From contig QYPL01000014.1 in the NCBI GenBank assembly GCA_007280515.1, forward strand, positions 1 through 64,000: DNA of 64,000 nucleotides, written 5' to 3'. The notes below the pieces were generated by a model. The model was not told where the DNA came from, made no database searches, and was given only the letters and a program-made list of their open reading frames with translations. Shown here in pieces: positions 33,441 through 42,918 of the stretch. Source of the stretch: Sediminibacterium sp. (GTDB lineage: Bacteria; Bacteroidota; Bacteroidia; Chitinophagales; Chitinophagaceae). Numbering within the stretch: the first letter of the stretch is position 1; every line of letters starts with the position of its first letter. The translations under genes and the position numbers were made by a program.

Positions 33441-36305
33441 CTAAGCATAAGAGGCTACTGGTTCACAAGTACAAACCAAATTTCTATCGCCGTGTGTATT
33501 GTTGACTCTTGCCACTGTAGGCCAGAATTTATTTTGTTGTACATAATATAATGGGAAGGCTGCCTCTTGTCTTGTATAAGCATGCTTCCATTCATCTGCA
33601 CAAATTACTTTCTGCGTATGGGGTGCATTTTTTAAAGGGTTATCTAATTTATCGGATAGCCCTTTTTCAATAGCCGTGATCTCATCATGAATAGAAATTA
33701 AGGCGTCGCAAAAACGATCCAGTTCTGCTTTGTCCTCGCTCTCTGTAGGCTCAATCATAATAGTGCCTGCTACTGGGAAGCTCATGGTAGGTGCGTGAAA
33801 TCCATAATCTATTAAACGCTTAGCTACATCTTCTGCTTCAATACCCGCGCTAGCTTTAAAAGGTCTTAGGTCAATGATAAATTCATGTGCGCAAGTGCCA
33901 TTTTTTCCTGCATATAATATGGTGTAATTTTTTTCTAAACGCGATTTCATATAATTTGCATTTAAAATAGCATAGGCAGTAGCTAATTGTAAACCAGTGG
34001 CACCTAACATTTTTATATAGGCATAGCTTATTAATAAAATACTAGCCGATCCCATGGGAGCTGCACTCACTGCACCCATTTTATTTTTATTGTAGATATG
34101 TCCTGGTAAGAAGGGAGCTAATTTATCATTCACACAAATAGGGCCCATGCCTGGTCCGCCACCACCATGTGGTATAGCGAATGTTTTATGTAAGTTTAAA
34201 TGACAAACATCGGCACCAATAGCTCCTGGGCTAGTTAAGCCTACTTGTGCATTCATATTTGCACCATCCATGTATACGAGACCTCCTAATTCGTGAATGC
34301 TATCACAAATATCAATGATGGTTTCTTCAAATACACCATGGGTTGAAGGATAAGTAATCATGAGTCCACCTAGGTTGTCCTTATGTAGGTTTGCTTTTTC
34401 TTTCAAATCATTTACATCGATATCACCTGCTGCATCACAAGCCACTACAATCACTTTAAATCCAGCCATAACCGCACTAGCAGGGTTGGTGCCATGTGCA
34501 CTAATAGGAATGAGTACAATATTTCTATGGGCTTGCTTATGATGTTCGTGGTAAGCACGAATGGTTAATAAACCAGCGTATTCACCTTGAGCTCCACTAT
34601 TTGGTTGTAAGCTACATGCAGTAAATCCTGTGGTTTCACATAAGTAGGCACTTAATTCTGTGGCTATTTCTTGATAACCTAAAGTTTGACTACTTGGTGC
34701 AAAAGGATGCATTGTACTAAATGCAGGCCAGCTTACCGGAATCATTTCAGTAGCTGCATTTAATTTCATAGTACAACTTCCTAAGCTAATCATACTTGTA
34801 TTCAAAGACAAGTCTTTATTTTCCAATTGTTTGATATAGCGCATCATTTGTGATTCGCTATGATGTGTATTGAATACAGGATGCAGTAGGTAAGAAGAAC
34901 TACGCACAAGAGATGATGGTATAGACGAAGCAGTTGCTGCCTTGCCACTTGCTTTTTTACCCATTATTTTTTCAAATAAGGCTACTACTTTTTCTATATC
35001 AGTTAAAGAAATGGTTTCGTCAATGGTAAGGGTAATCGTATTATCGTTTTTACCATCATTGAAATAACGGAAATTAATATCAGCAGCTAAAGCTTCTTTT
35101 TGCAGTGCAGCTACATCAAATCCAGTTAAATGTAAAGTATCGAAATAAAATTTATTGGCTTGTGTGATACCTAAGCTTATTAATTGTGCTTCTAAATTTT
35201 GCGCTAAGCCATGAATTTTTTGAGCAATTTTTTTCAAACCTACTGGCCCATGATAAATAGTATACATCACCGCCATATTCGCAAGTAAGGCTTGTGCCGT
35301 ACAAATATTAGAAGTGGCTTTTTCTCTTTTAATATGTTGCTCTCTTGTTTGCAAAGCCATTCTTAAAGCTCTACCACCTTGGGCATCGATACTTACGCCA
35401 ATTAATCTTCCGGGCATTCCTCTTTTAAATTCATCCTTGGTAGCAAAGTAAGCAGCATGTGGTCCACCAAATCCCATCGGTACGCCAAATTGTTGTGTAT
35501 TACCCACCGCTACATCTGCATTTAATTCACCTGGGCTTTTTAATAAAGTAAGCGACATAATATCGGCAACTAATATAACCAAACCACCTGCTTGATGAAC
35601 TTGATCAATAAAACTAGTATAGTCTTCAATGCTTCCTGTATTATTTGGATACTGTAAGATGGCACCAAAATAAGTAGTATCAATTTTTGCGCTTTGATAA
35701 TTTCCTTCTTCCACTTGTATATGAATAGGAGCAGCTCTTGTAAATAATACCCCCTTGGTTTGAGGGAATATAGCACTGTCCACAAAAAATTTAGGTTGTG
35801 TAACTGTATCTGTTTTGTTCACATGATTAAAAATCATGGCCATGGCTTCTGCAGCTGCAGTGGCTTCGTCTAATAAAGAAGCATTGGCAATAGGCATTCC
35901 TGTTAAATCACAAACCATGGTTTGAAAATTCAATAAACTTTCTAAACGGCCTTGTGCAATTTCTGCTTGGTAGGGAGTATACTGCGTATACCAACCTGGG
36001 TTTTCAAAAATATTTCGAAGTATCACAGAAGGTGTGATGGTACCGTAATAACCTTGTCCAATATAATTGGTGGCTACAATATTTTTTTCTCCTATTTTTT
36101 TTAAGGATTGCAACATTTCAAATTCAGAAAGACCTTCAGGAATTTGCATTGGTTTTTTTGAACGTATATTATTAGGAATTGTTTTTTCAATAAGTTCATC
36201 CACCGATTTTCTGCCAATAGAGGCTAACATTTTTTCAGTGTCTTGGGCGTTAGGGCCAATATGTCTTTTGATAAATTCTGCTCCGTTGGTATTGAGTTTC
36301 AACAT
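33441..36305 (-). CDS. gcvP: Glycine dehydrogenase (decarboxylating), P-protein
   Basis: A 954-residue single-chain P-protein: two homologous PLP-fold halves. The N-terminal half starts FIKRHIGP; the C-terminal half carries the PLP lysine in LNLHKTFAIPHGGGGPGMGP. This is the fused homodimer-type enzyme rather than the GcvPA/GcvPB pair. It decarboxylates glycine and loads aminomethyl on GcvH; no gcvT or gcvH is in the window. An exact -7 element TATCTTTG (36331-36338, minus) is upstream. It converges closely on the XRE-like gene. Confidence 0.97.
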   Translation of the reverse strand: MLKLNTNGAEFIKRHIGPNAQDTEKMLASIGRKSVDELIEKTIPNNIRSKKPMQIPEGLSEFEMLQSLKKIGEKNIVATNYIGQGYYGTITPSVILRNIFENPGWYTQYTPYQAEIAQGRLESLLNFQTMVCDLTGMPIANASLLDEATAAAEAMAMIFNHVNKTDTVTQPKFFVDSAIFPQTKGVLFTRAAPIHIQVEEGNYQSAKIDTTYFGAILQYPNNTGSIEDYTSFIDQVHQAGGLVILVADIMSLTLLKSPGELNADVAVGNTQQFGVPMGFGGPHAAYFATKDEFKRGMPGRLIGVSIDAQGGRALRMALQTREQHIKREKATSNICTAQALLANMAVMYTIYHGPVGLKKIAQKIHGLAQNLEAQLISLGITQANKFYFDTLHLTGFDVAALQKEALAADINFRYFNDGKNDNTITLTIDETISLTDIEKVVALFEKIMGKKASGKAATASSIPSSLVRSSSYLLHPVFNTHHSESQMMRYIKQLENKDLSLNTSMISLGSCTMKLNAATEMIPVSWPAFSTMHPFAPSSQTLGYQEIATELSAYLCETTGFTACSLQPNSGAQGEYAGLLTIRAYHEHHKQAHRNIVLIPISAHGTNPASAVMAGFKVIVVACDAAGDIDVNDLKEKANLHKDNLGGLMITYPSTHGVFEETIIDICDSIHELGGLVYMDGANMNAQVGLTSPGAIGADVCHLNLHKTFAIPHGGGGPGMGPICVNDKLAPFLPGHIYNKNKMGAVSAAPMGSASILLISYAYIKMLGATGLQLATAYAILNANYMKSRLEKNYTILYAGKNGTCAHEFIIDLRPFKASAGIEAEDVAKRLIDYGFHAPTMSFPVAGTIMIEPTESEDKAELDRFCDALISIHDEITAIEKGLSDKLDNPLKNAPHTQKVICADEWKHAYTRQEAAFPLYYVQQNKFWPTVARVNNTHGDRNLVCTCEPVASYA

Positions 36306-36387
36306 AAATAAGGTGTTTTAAAAATGGATACAAAGATACAAAAAACTTGCCCCTTATAGAGGCTGTTTTTTGGGCGGTGGGGAAAGC

Positions 36388-36418
36388 TTGTGGATGAGGA
36401 CTAAATAGTTTATATTTG
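36388..36418 (+). promoter_or_regulatory. Bacteroidota-type promoter for the YkgJ-like gene
   Basis: TTG (36388-36390), 20 bases, then an exact TATATTTG (36411-36418). It ends 9 bases before the ATG. Because the -7 box overlaps an alternative in-frame TTG at 36416, that TTG is unlikely to be the start. Confidence 0.55.
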
Positions 36419-36427
36419 GCTAATATT

Positions 36428-36910
36428 ATGAGCCTATCTATTGAACAATTATACGAATTACCCGCTCCGGAAACACTTAAGAAATTTCAAAATTTTTTAA
36501 AAAGGGTAGATAAGCGTAAAATACTTAAACAATTGCCAGACTTACATGAAGCGGCCTTTGAAAAAGTGAACTGCTTAGACTGTGCGCGTTGCTGTAAGAA
36601 TTATTCTCCAAGGTTTAAAATGCCCGATATTAAAAGAATTAGTAAGTATTTAAGAATGAAGGAAACTGACTTTATAGATACTTATTTAGCCATGGATCAG
36701 GAAGGAGATTATGTAGCCAATACCAAACCTTGTCCTTTTTTAGGTAAGGATAATGCTTGTGGTATTTATGAGCACCGCCCTTCTGACTGCCAACGGTTCC
36801 CTTACACCGATGAAGATGTATTTTTTAAGCGTGCTGCTATAACTATGAAGAATGTTGAATTTTGTCCCATTGTGCATGATGTGATGCATGGACTTTTAAC
36901 AGCGCCTTAG
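36428..36910 (+). CDS. YkgJ-family Cys-cluster protein
   Basis: A 160-residue protein with eight cysteines in the YkgJ/UPF0153 arrangement: NCLDCARCC (C49, C52, C55, C56), KPCPFL (C102), CGIYEHRP (C111), SDCQRFP (C121) and C146. This family is proposed to bind zinc or iron/Fe-S clusters; the biochemical role is not established. The HRPSDCQRFP motif is typical. It starts at ATG 36428. It converges on an MFS gene. Confidence 0.85.
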   Translation: MSLSIEQLYELPAPETLKKFQNFLKRVDKRKILKQLPDLHEAAFEKVNCLDCARCCKNYSPRFKMPDIKRISKYLRMKETDFIDTYLAMDQEGDYVANTKPCPFLGKDNACGIYEHRPSDCQRFPYTDEDVFFKRAAITMKNVEFCPIVHDVMHGLLTAP

Positions 36911-36942
36911 TTTTTAAAACTAATTTTCTTTAAAAAATTAGT
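36911..36942 (-). terminator. Terminator of the MFS operon
   Basis: ACTAATTTT (36919-36927) pairs with AAAATTAGT (36934-36942); on the minus strand the stem runs into TTTT. The stem overlaps the MFS stop codon. Confidence 0.5.
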
Positions 36943-38212
36943 ACTCCATTTTTCTTAAAGTAGGTGCTTTGAACCAAGTGGTTACTACCACTAGTATAGT
37001 CATGGTTCCACCAAATACAACAGAAGGTATGACGCCTAACAATTTAGCAGCCACACCGCTTTCAAATTGTCCAAATTCATTACTGCTATTAATGAACATG
37101 GAGTTCACGCTCATAACCCTCCCTCTCATATGATCAGGTGTTTTTAATTGAACAATGGTACCTCTAAAAATCATACTGAAGCCATCTAAAATGCCACTTA
37201 GTAATAAAGCTGCAAATGACAACCAGAATAATTTAGACAAAGCAAATATTATTATGCAAAGGCCAAATCCGCCCACCGCAATTAATAATTTTTTTCCTTG
37301 GCCTGTAGTAACGGGAAATAGCGTTATAATAAAAATAATTAAAATGGCACCTATATCGGATGCAGCATTCAACCAACCAAATCCAATGGGACCAACTTTT
37401 AATATATCCACTGCATAAACGGGAATCATAGCCACAGCACCCCCAAATAAAACGGCAAATAAATCTAAAGAAAGCGCGCCTAATACTTCTTTGGTATTAT
37501 ATACAAATCGTAAACCTTCTTTTACACTTTCTAATGTATTTTGATTGACTACTAAATCGGCATGCGGTGGCTTCGCTGTTATTTTTGCCATAAAAAAATA
37601 ACCAATAGTCACTAGCGTAACCACCGTCATTAAAGCACCCGTATGTCCATAGCCTGCTATTATAAATCCAACAATGGCATGGCCTAAAATGGAGGCTGTT
37701 AACCAAATACCCTGGCTCCAAGTGGTAGCATTTTGTAATAAATTTTTAGGAATAATACCCCCTACAATGGTGCCAAAGCTAGGCCCCGTAAAGGATCTAA
37801 TAATACCTGTACAAAAAACAATAAAATAAATACAAATAGCAATAATGAGTGTGCTGTTTGCAGCAAATGCATTGGTATGATCGGCTTTGTCATTATAAAT
37901 AGATAAACCCAATAAAATAGTAGCACAAATCCAATATAAACTTACCCCTCTAAGTAGTAGTTTTCTTTTTTCACTGATATCTATTACATGACCTGCATAC
38001 AATGCCAAGGATACTGCAGGAATGACTTCTGCAAGTCCAATAAGTCCAATGGCAAAAGGCTCGTTGGTTAATTCGTAAATCCACCAGCCAACTAAAGTGC
38101 CCATCATTCTTAGACCCATAATAAATAGAAAACGACCTAGCATTAGATTTCTAAATTCAACCACTTTTAAGGAGGCGAAGGGGCTCAACTTAGGGGTGCT
38201 ACTTATTTCCAT
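36938..38212 (-). CDS. MFS transporter (MFS_3/EntS-like exporter)
   Basis: A 424-residue inner-membrane protein with about twelve hydrophobic segments. The start SPFASLKVVEFRNLMLGRFLF, the IYELTNEPFAIGLIGLAEVIPA helix and GHVIDISEKRKLLL (cytoplasmic loop 2-3) match the MFS_3 group that includes EntS. It probably exports a small molecule; the substrate is unknown. It is the last gene of folK-dNK-MFS, 9 bases after the kinase. Confidence 0.88.
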   Translation of the reverse strand: MEISSTPKLSPFASLKVVEFRNLMLGRFLFIMGLRMMGTLVGWWIYELTNEPFAIGLIGLAEVIPAVSLALYAGHVIDISEKRKLLLRGVSLYWICATILLGLSIYNDKADHTNAFAANSTLIIAICIYFIVFCTGIIRSFTGPSFGTIVGGIIPKNLLQNATTWSQGIWLTASILGHAIVGFIIAGYGHTGALMTVVTLVTIGYFFMAKITAKPPHADLVVNQNTLESVKEGLRFVYNTKEVLGALSLDLFAVLFGGAVAMIPVYAVDILKVGPIGFGWLNAASDIGAILIIFIITLFPVTTGQGKKLLIAVGGFGLCIIIFALSKLFWLSFAALLLSGILDGFSMIFRGTIVQLKTPDHMRGRVMSVNSMFINSSNEFGQFESGVAAKLLGVIPSVVFGGTMTILVVVTTWFKAPTLRKMEY

Positions 38213-38221
38213 GATACTAAG

Positions 38222-38854
38222 TTAGGGTAAAGTAAAATAATGCTGTCCTTGATCTAGGTCTTTGTCAAGGGCATCGGTGATTACTTTTAAATGGGCTTCA
38301 TTGTATATAAAATCGGCGCTCGAAGCGTCGATATAAATGGTTTTTATTTGATGTTGTTTGATATAACTAGTATAGGTCTCTTGAATTCTAAATAAATAAT
38401 CATCTAGTATAGCTTGTTCAAATTTTCTATTCCTCTTTTTAATATTTCCTTGTAATGTATTAACGGGAGCATGTAAATAAATTAAAACATCGGGAGCCGT
38501 AAGTTGTTGAGCAAATACATCAAACATTTTTTGGAATAATCTATATTCTTCATCAGGTAAATTCACTTTTGCAAACAATAAACATTTGGTAAATAAATAA
38601 TCTGAAACAATGAGCTCTTGGAATAAATCATTTTTTTTAATGAGTTCTTGCTGTTGTTTAAAACGCTCTGCTAAAAAAAATAATTCTAGAGGAAAAGCAT
38701 ATTGCTTTGGATTTTCATAAAACTTAGTGAGAAAAGGGTTTTCTGCAAATTCTTCTAATACTAACTTGGCATTATAATGCTTGGAGAGTAGCTGAGACAA
38801 CGTGGTTTTGCCAGCTCCAATATTTCCTTCAATGGCTATATAACGATAGTTCAT
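38222..38854 (-). CDS. Deoxynucleoside kinase
   Basis: A 210-residue kinase of the dCK/dGK family. The P-loop is EGNIGAGKTTLSQ at the N-terminus. It then has LEEFAENPFLTKFYE (base-binding Glu), the YLFTKCLLFA helix and an Arg-rich lid (KKRNRKFEQA). It phosphorylates salvaged deoxynucleosides. The substrate (dA/dG/dC) cannot be assigned by eye. It lies between folK and the MFS gene on the same strand. Confidence 0.9.
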   Translation of the reverse strand: MNYRYIAIEGNIGAGKTTLSQLLSKHYNAKLVLEEFAENPFLTKFYENPKQYAFPLELFFLAERFKQQQELIKKNDLFQELIVSDYLFTKCLLFAKVNLPDEEYRLFQKMFDVFAQQLTAPDVLIYLHAPVNTLQGNIKKRNRKFEQAILDDYLFRIQETYTSYIKQHQIKTIYIDASSADFIYNEAHLKVITDALDKDLDQGQHYFTLP

Positions 38855-38895
38855 AATTTCAATAATGCTGGTTCCAAATATAGCAAGCAGTCGCT

Positions 38896-39384
38896 TTATT
38901 CACTGCTTTTTTTATACACAACAGAAGAATCCCCACATTCTTTTAACAAAACCTCATTGGTTTTTAATAAAATAGGGTGCCTATAATTAGGTATAATTTC
39001 AGACAAGGGCATTAATACAAATTTTCTTTGCGCCATACTTGGATGTGGAATTGTTAAAGTAGAAGAGTTAATGATCTCATCATTATAATAAATGATATCA
39101 ATATCAATAATTCTGGGCCCTAGTGGAATTTCTCTTTTTCTACCTAAGGCTATTTCTATTTTTAAAATTGTATCCATTAGCGCGTTGGCTTCTAATGAAG
39201 TTTGAATAAATAAGGCTTGATTTAAAAAAGCAGGCTGTTCTTTATATCCCCAGGCCTCTGTTTCATAGATAGAAGATTCAGTAATTATACGACCGCATTC
39301 TAAACTTATACTGTTTCTAGCATTAGCTAAGTTTGCCATTCGGTCGCCCATATTACCACCTATCAAGAGGTATACATTATTCAT
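38896..39384 (-). CDS. folK: 6-hydroxymethyl-dihydropterin pyrophosphokinase
   Basis: HPPK of 162 residues. The start MNNVYLLIGGNMGDRMANL, SSIYETEAWGYKEQPAFLNQAL, and LGPRIIDIDIIYYNDEII (the two Mg-binding Asp) and IPHPSMAQRKFVLMPL are all diagnostic. It activates the pterin for dihydropteroate synthesis in folate biosynthesis. The ATG at 39384 gives the family start; the frame extends upstream without homology. Confidence 0.95.
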   Translation of the reverse strand: MNNVYLLIGGNMGDRMANLANARNSISLECGRIITESSIYETEAWGYKEQPAFLNQALFIQTSLEANALMDTILKIEIALGRKREIPLGPRIIDIDIIYYNDEIINSSTLTIPHPSMAQRKFVLMPLSEIIPNYRHPILLKTNEVLLKECGDSSVVYKKSSE

Positions 39385-39488
39385 AAGAAGGATTCTAAAA
39401 GTAGCCCAAATATCCATAATTTTACAGCGCCTCCCTATTTTAAATGACTCTATTTTAGAGACATTAGAAAATCAATATAAAATTTTTC

Positions 39489-41246
39489 ATGAAACAGTTT
39501 TTTAAGACCTTTTTTGCTTCCTTACTAGCCCTTATTATTTTTAGTGTAATAGGTGTAGTTATTCTTGTATCTATTGCTGCTGGTTTTTCAAAAGAAGAAC
39601 AAAAAATAACAGTGGCTAATTCTGTATTAATTATTGATATTGCTCAAAATTTTGAAGAACAAACGAAGTCAGATGCTTTTACTGAAATTGTAAGACAAAG
39701 AAAAGGGAAGTCACCTAGTCTATCTCAATTAATTGGTTTAATTCAACATGCAAAAAAGGACACAGCCATTAAAGGTATATATATTAAGTGTGCACAAAAT
39801 CCAAATGGGTACGCCGCTTCTGAAGAATTAAGAACGGCTTTGCTTGAATTTAGAAAATCCAATAAATTTATTATTGCTTACGGAGAAACAATCACACAGA
39901 AAGGGTATTGGATAGCGAATGTAGCTAATCAAATTTACACCCATCCTCAAGGGGGGCTTGAGTTTTCTGGTTTCTCTTATGAGACAATGTTTTTAAAAGG
40001 GTTATTAGACAAATTAGAAATTAAACCTCAGGTATTTTATGCAGGAAAATTTAAAAGTGCTACAGAGCCTTTTAGGTATGCGCAAATGTCGGAAGCTAAT
40101 AAACTACAAACTTCCGTTTGGTTAAATGCACTTTATACAAGTTTTATCCAAGGTGTTTCAGATACTAGAGGTATTGAAGTAGCTGCTTTAAAACAAATGT
40201 CTAATGAGGGTAAAATACAATCTGCTAATGATGCGCTTCAAAATAATTTAGTAGATGGATTATTATACGATGATCAAGTCAAAAAATTAATTGCTAAAAA
40301 AGTACTTGTAACTAAGCAAGAAGATATTTCATTTGTATCTATTAATGATTATGCAGCCACAGTAGCTTTAAGAGGTTCTGGTAGTGGAAAAATTGCTATT
40401 ATTTATGCAGATGGAGATATTGAAATGGGTAAAGGAAATAGCGATGCTATTGCCAGTGATGATTACAGAATTTTATTAGAAAAAATTAAAAATGACAAGT
40501 CAATTGATGCGGTGGTATTAAGGGTGAATTCTCCAGGAGGAAGCGCACTAGCAAGTGATATTATTTGGAGAGAAATTGAATTATTAAAAAAACAGAAGCC
40601 TGTAATAGTAAGTATGGGTAATTACGCAGCTTCAGGTGGTTATTATATTGCCTGTGGTGCCGATTCAATACTAGCGGACGCCAGTACCATTACAGGTTCA
40701 ATTGGCGTATTTTCTGTAATACCGAATATAGAAGGGTTTATGAAAAATAAACTAGGCATCACATTTGACAGAGTGAAAACAAGTCAATATGCCGATGTAC
40801 CTTCTGCAACTAGAACCATGAATGCTACAGAAGAAAGGTTTATGCAATCCAGTGTGGACAGTATATATTATTCTTTTAAATCTCGTGTGGCAAAAGGCCG
40901 TAAAAAAAGTATTGAATATGTAGACTCTATTGCGCAAGGCCGCGTATGGATTGGGTCTGATGCAGTGAAAGTAGGGTTGGTGGATAAAATAGGAAATTTA
41001 AATGATGCCATTGCAACCGCCGCTAGAATGGCGAAATTAAAAGGCTATAGCACAAAGTCCTATCCTGAATCAAAATCATTTATAGAAGATTTGATTAGTG
41101 GTTATGAGGACAATATCAAAACCAAGGCTATCAAAGAAGAAATAGGAGAAGCGCAGTGGCAGGTTTTACAGCAAGTAAAAAAGGTTAAACAAATCATGGG
41201 CCAAACGCAAGCGCGATTACCTATCTTTGAGGTGAATCATCCATAG
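39489..41246 (+). CDS. sppA: Signal peptide peptidase SppA, 67K type
   Basis: A 585-residue tandem-domain S49 protease with an N-terminal membrane helix (residues 8-31). The general-base Lys is K187 in FYAGKFKSATEPF, and the nucleophile Ser is S382 in GNYAASGGYYIACGAD, in the two-domain order of E. coli SppA. It degrades cleaved signal peptides in the membrane. It is 4 bases from an ABC-2 permease gene, suggesting a shared transcript. Confidence 0.94.
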   Translation: MKQFFKTFFASLLALIIFSVIGVVILVSIAAGFSKEEQKITVANSVLIIDIAQNFEEQTKSDAFTEIVRQRKGKSPSLSQLIGLIQHAKKDTAIKGIYIKCAQNPNGYAASEELRTALLEFRKSNKFIIAYGETITQKGYWIANVANQIYTHPQGGLEFSGFSYETMFLKGLLDKLEIKPQVFYAGKFKSATEPFRYAQMSEANKLQTSVWLNALYTSFIQGVSDTRGIEVAALKQMSNEGKIQSANDALQNNLVDGLLYDDQVKKLIAKKVLVTKQEDISFVSINDYAATVALRGSGSGKIAIIYADGDIEMGKGNSDAIASDDYRILLEKIKNDKSIDAVVLRVNSPGGSALASDIIWREIELLKKQKPVIVSMGNYAASGGYYIACGADSILADASTITGSIGVFSVIPNIEGFMKNKLGITFDRVKTSQYADVPSATRTMNATEERFMQSSVDSIYYSFKSRVAKGRKKSIEYVDSIAQGRVWIGSDAVKVGLVDKIGNLNDAIATAARMAKLKGYSTKSYPESKSFIEDLISGYEDNIKTKAIKEEIGEAQWQVLQQVKKVKQIMGQTQARLPIFEVNHP

Positions 41247-41250
41247 TTCT

Positions 41251-42354
41251 ATGCGTCCATATAGTCAAATAGCAGCCATGTTAGCCATCACGAAGGCTAG
41301 CCTGCGCTCTATATTTAGAAGTCCTTCTGCAGTTGTATTCAGCATTGCTTTCCCACTAATTTTTATTTTAGTATTTGGTTTTTTAAGCAGTGGCGGTAAT
41401 ATTAATGTGAACGTTGCCATGGATCAAAAGTCTGATACTTTGAATCCAGTATATACAGCCATTAGAAATATTACTGGTTTTAACTTTTTAAAAGACGATA
41501 CTACTAAAATTAAAAGTGAATTAGCAAAGGGTCGTTTGACAGCACTTATATCAATTCAAAAAACGAATAATGTCAATGCTCCTTATGTTATTAATTTAAC
41601 AAGCTCTGAAGCAGCGAATCCCCAAAATATTCAATTGGTAAAATCTATATTGAATGCAGTCATTGGCAAATTGAATCAAGAAAATTTTACAGGAACGCCC
41701 ACTATGGCGGTGGTGAATAACAATGTGGAGCAAGTGCCAGGGCGTATTTATAGAACCATTGATTTTGTTTTGCCCGGTCAATTAGGTTTTTCTTTATTAA
41801 GTGCGGGTGTATTTGGTGTAGCCTTTTTGTTTTTTAATTTAAGACAACAACTTGTTTTAAAAAGATTTTATGCAACACCTATTCGAAGACTGTATATTAT
41901 TTTAGGAGAAGCATTAAGTCGTGTACTTTTTCAATTAATTACGGCTATTATTATTATAAGTATTGGCCACTTTGTATTTAAATTTACATTGGTGCATGGT
42001 TGGATAACTTTTGTTAGTATTATGGTATTAAGCTTTATAGCCTTAATATTATTTATGGGTTTTGGATTTATAGTAAGTGGGGTGGCTAAAAATGAAAGTA
42101 GTATTCCACCTTTTGCCAACTTAATTACACTGCCTCAGTTTTTATTAGCAGGTACTTTTTTTTCTATCGATAATTTCCCTACATGGATGCAACCTTTTTG
42201 TAGAATATTACCCTTGACACATTTTAATAATGCCATGCGTAATATTTCGTTTGAAGGAGCAAGCCTAATTTCGGTTTGGCCCGACATTTCCTTTTTACTT
42301 ATTTGGATTTTAGTGGTATACGGTATTGCTTTTAAAATATTTAAATGGGAATAA
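41251..42354 (+). CDS. ABC-2 type transporter permease
   Basis: A 367-residue membrane protein. One helix lies near the N-terminus (SPSAVVFSIAFPLIFILVFGFL), then an extracytoplasmic domain of about 130 residues, then five helices including the ABC-2 core with LRQQLVLKRFYATPIRR and a LPLTHFNNAMRNI segment. It should form an exporter with a separate ATP-binding subunit, but none is encoded next to it. The stop overlaps the next start (TAATG). Confidence 0.85.
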   Translation: MRPYSQIAAMLAITKASLRSIFRSPSAVVFSIAFPLIFILVFGFLSSGGNINVNVAMDQKSDTLNPVYTAIRNITGFNFLKDDTTKIKSELAKGRLTALISIQKTNNVNAPYVINLTSSEAANPQNIQLVKSILNAVIGKLNQENFTGTPTMAVVNNNVEQVPGRIYRTIDFVLPGQLGFSLLSAGVFGVAFLFFNLRQQLVLKRFYATPIRRLYIILGEALSRVLFQLITAIIIISIGHFVFKFTLVHGWITFVSIMVLSFIALILFMGFGFIVSGVAKNESSIPPFANLITLPQFLLAGTFFSIDNFPTWMQPFCRILPLTHFNNAMRNISFEGASLISVWPDISFLLIWILVVYGIAFKIFKWE

Positions 42355-42839
42355 TGAAGTTTATTAAATTTATTGTAATAAGTGTTATTTTTTTAAGTTT
42401 ACTTATAACAGGTATTTCACTTTTATTTCCTTCTAAAGTCATTGCCTCAAGAGCAGTGGAGGTAAATACAAGCGCAGATAAAATTGCTTATTTCACTTCC
42501 GATCTAAGCCATTGGAACCAGTGGATGAGCGATTGGAAAGAAAACAAAGTGGTATTGGAAAATAATACAGCACATATAGGCACACAAACAGTTCGCTTTT
42601 TAGATAAGACAGTAAATAAGGTGAACTATGAATGGATAGCCACAGGCCAAAGCCCTTATTTGGTAACATTTGAGTGGACTGTTTTAAAAGACAGTACTTA
42701 TGTGATTCATTGGTCCTTTGAACAAAATGTGAAATGGTATCCTTGGGAAAAATTTCAAACTTTATTAAACGATAAATTACTGGGCGCTAAAATGGAAATT
42801 GAATTACAGCATTTAAAAGAAGCTATTAATTCGAAATAG
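42354..42839 (+). CDS. Membrane-anchored SRPBCC/START-like protein
   Basis: A 161-residue protein. A single N-terminal membrane helix (about 3-24) is followed by a START-like fold (SRAVEVNTSADKIAYFTSDLSHWNQWMSDWKENKVV to a C-terminal amphipathic helix). Such domains bind hydrophobic ligands in a cavity; no catalytic residues stand out. The ATG at 42354 overlaps the permease stop by one base; an earlier in-frame ATG (42345) is also possible. Confidence 0.7.
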   Translation: MKFIKFIVISVIFLSLLITGISLLFPSKVIASRAVEVNTSADKIAYFTSDLSHWNQWMSDWKENKVVLENNTAHIGTQTVRFLDKTVNKVNYEWIATGQSPYLVTFEWTVLKDSTYVIHWSFEQNVKWYPWEKFQTLLNDKLLGAKMEIELQHLKEAINSK

Positions 42840-42918
42840 TTATATTAGTATAGTTTATTTAATTTAATTACTAACCTACCTACTTATTTGCTCCCTCCTT
42901 CTAACTCTAACGCTCCCT

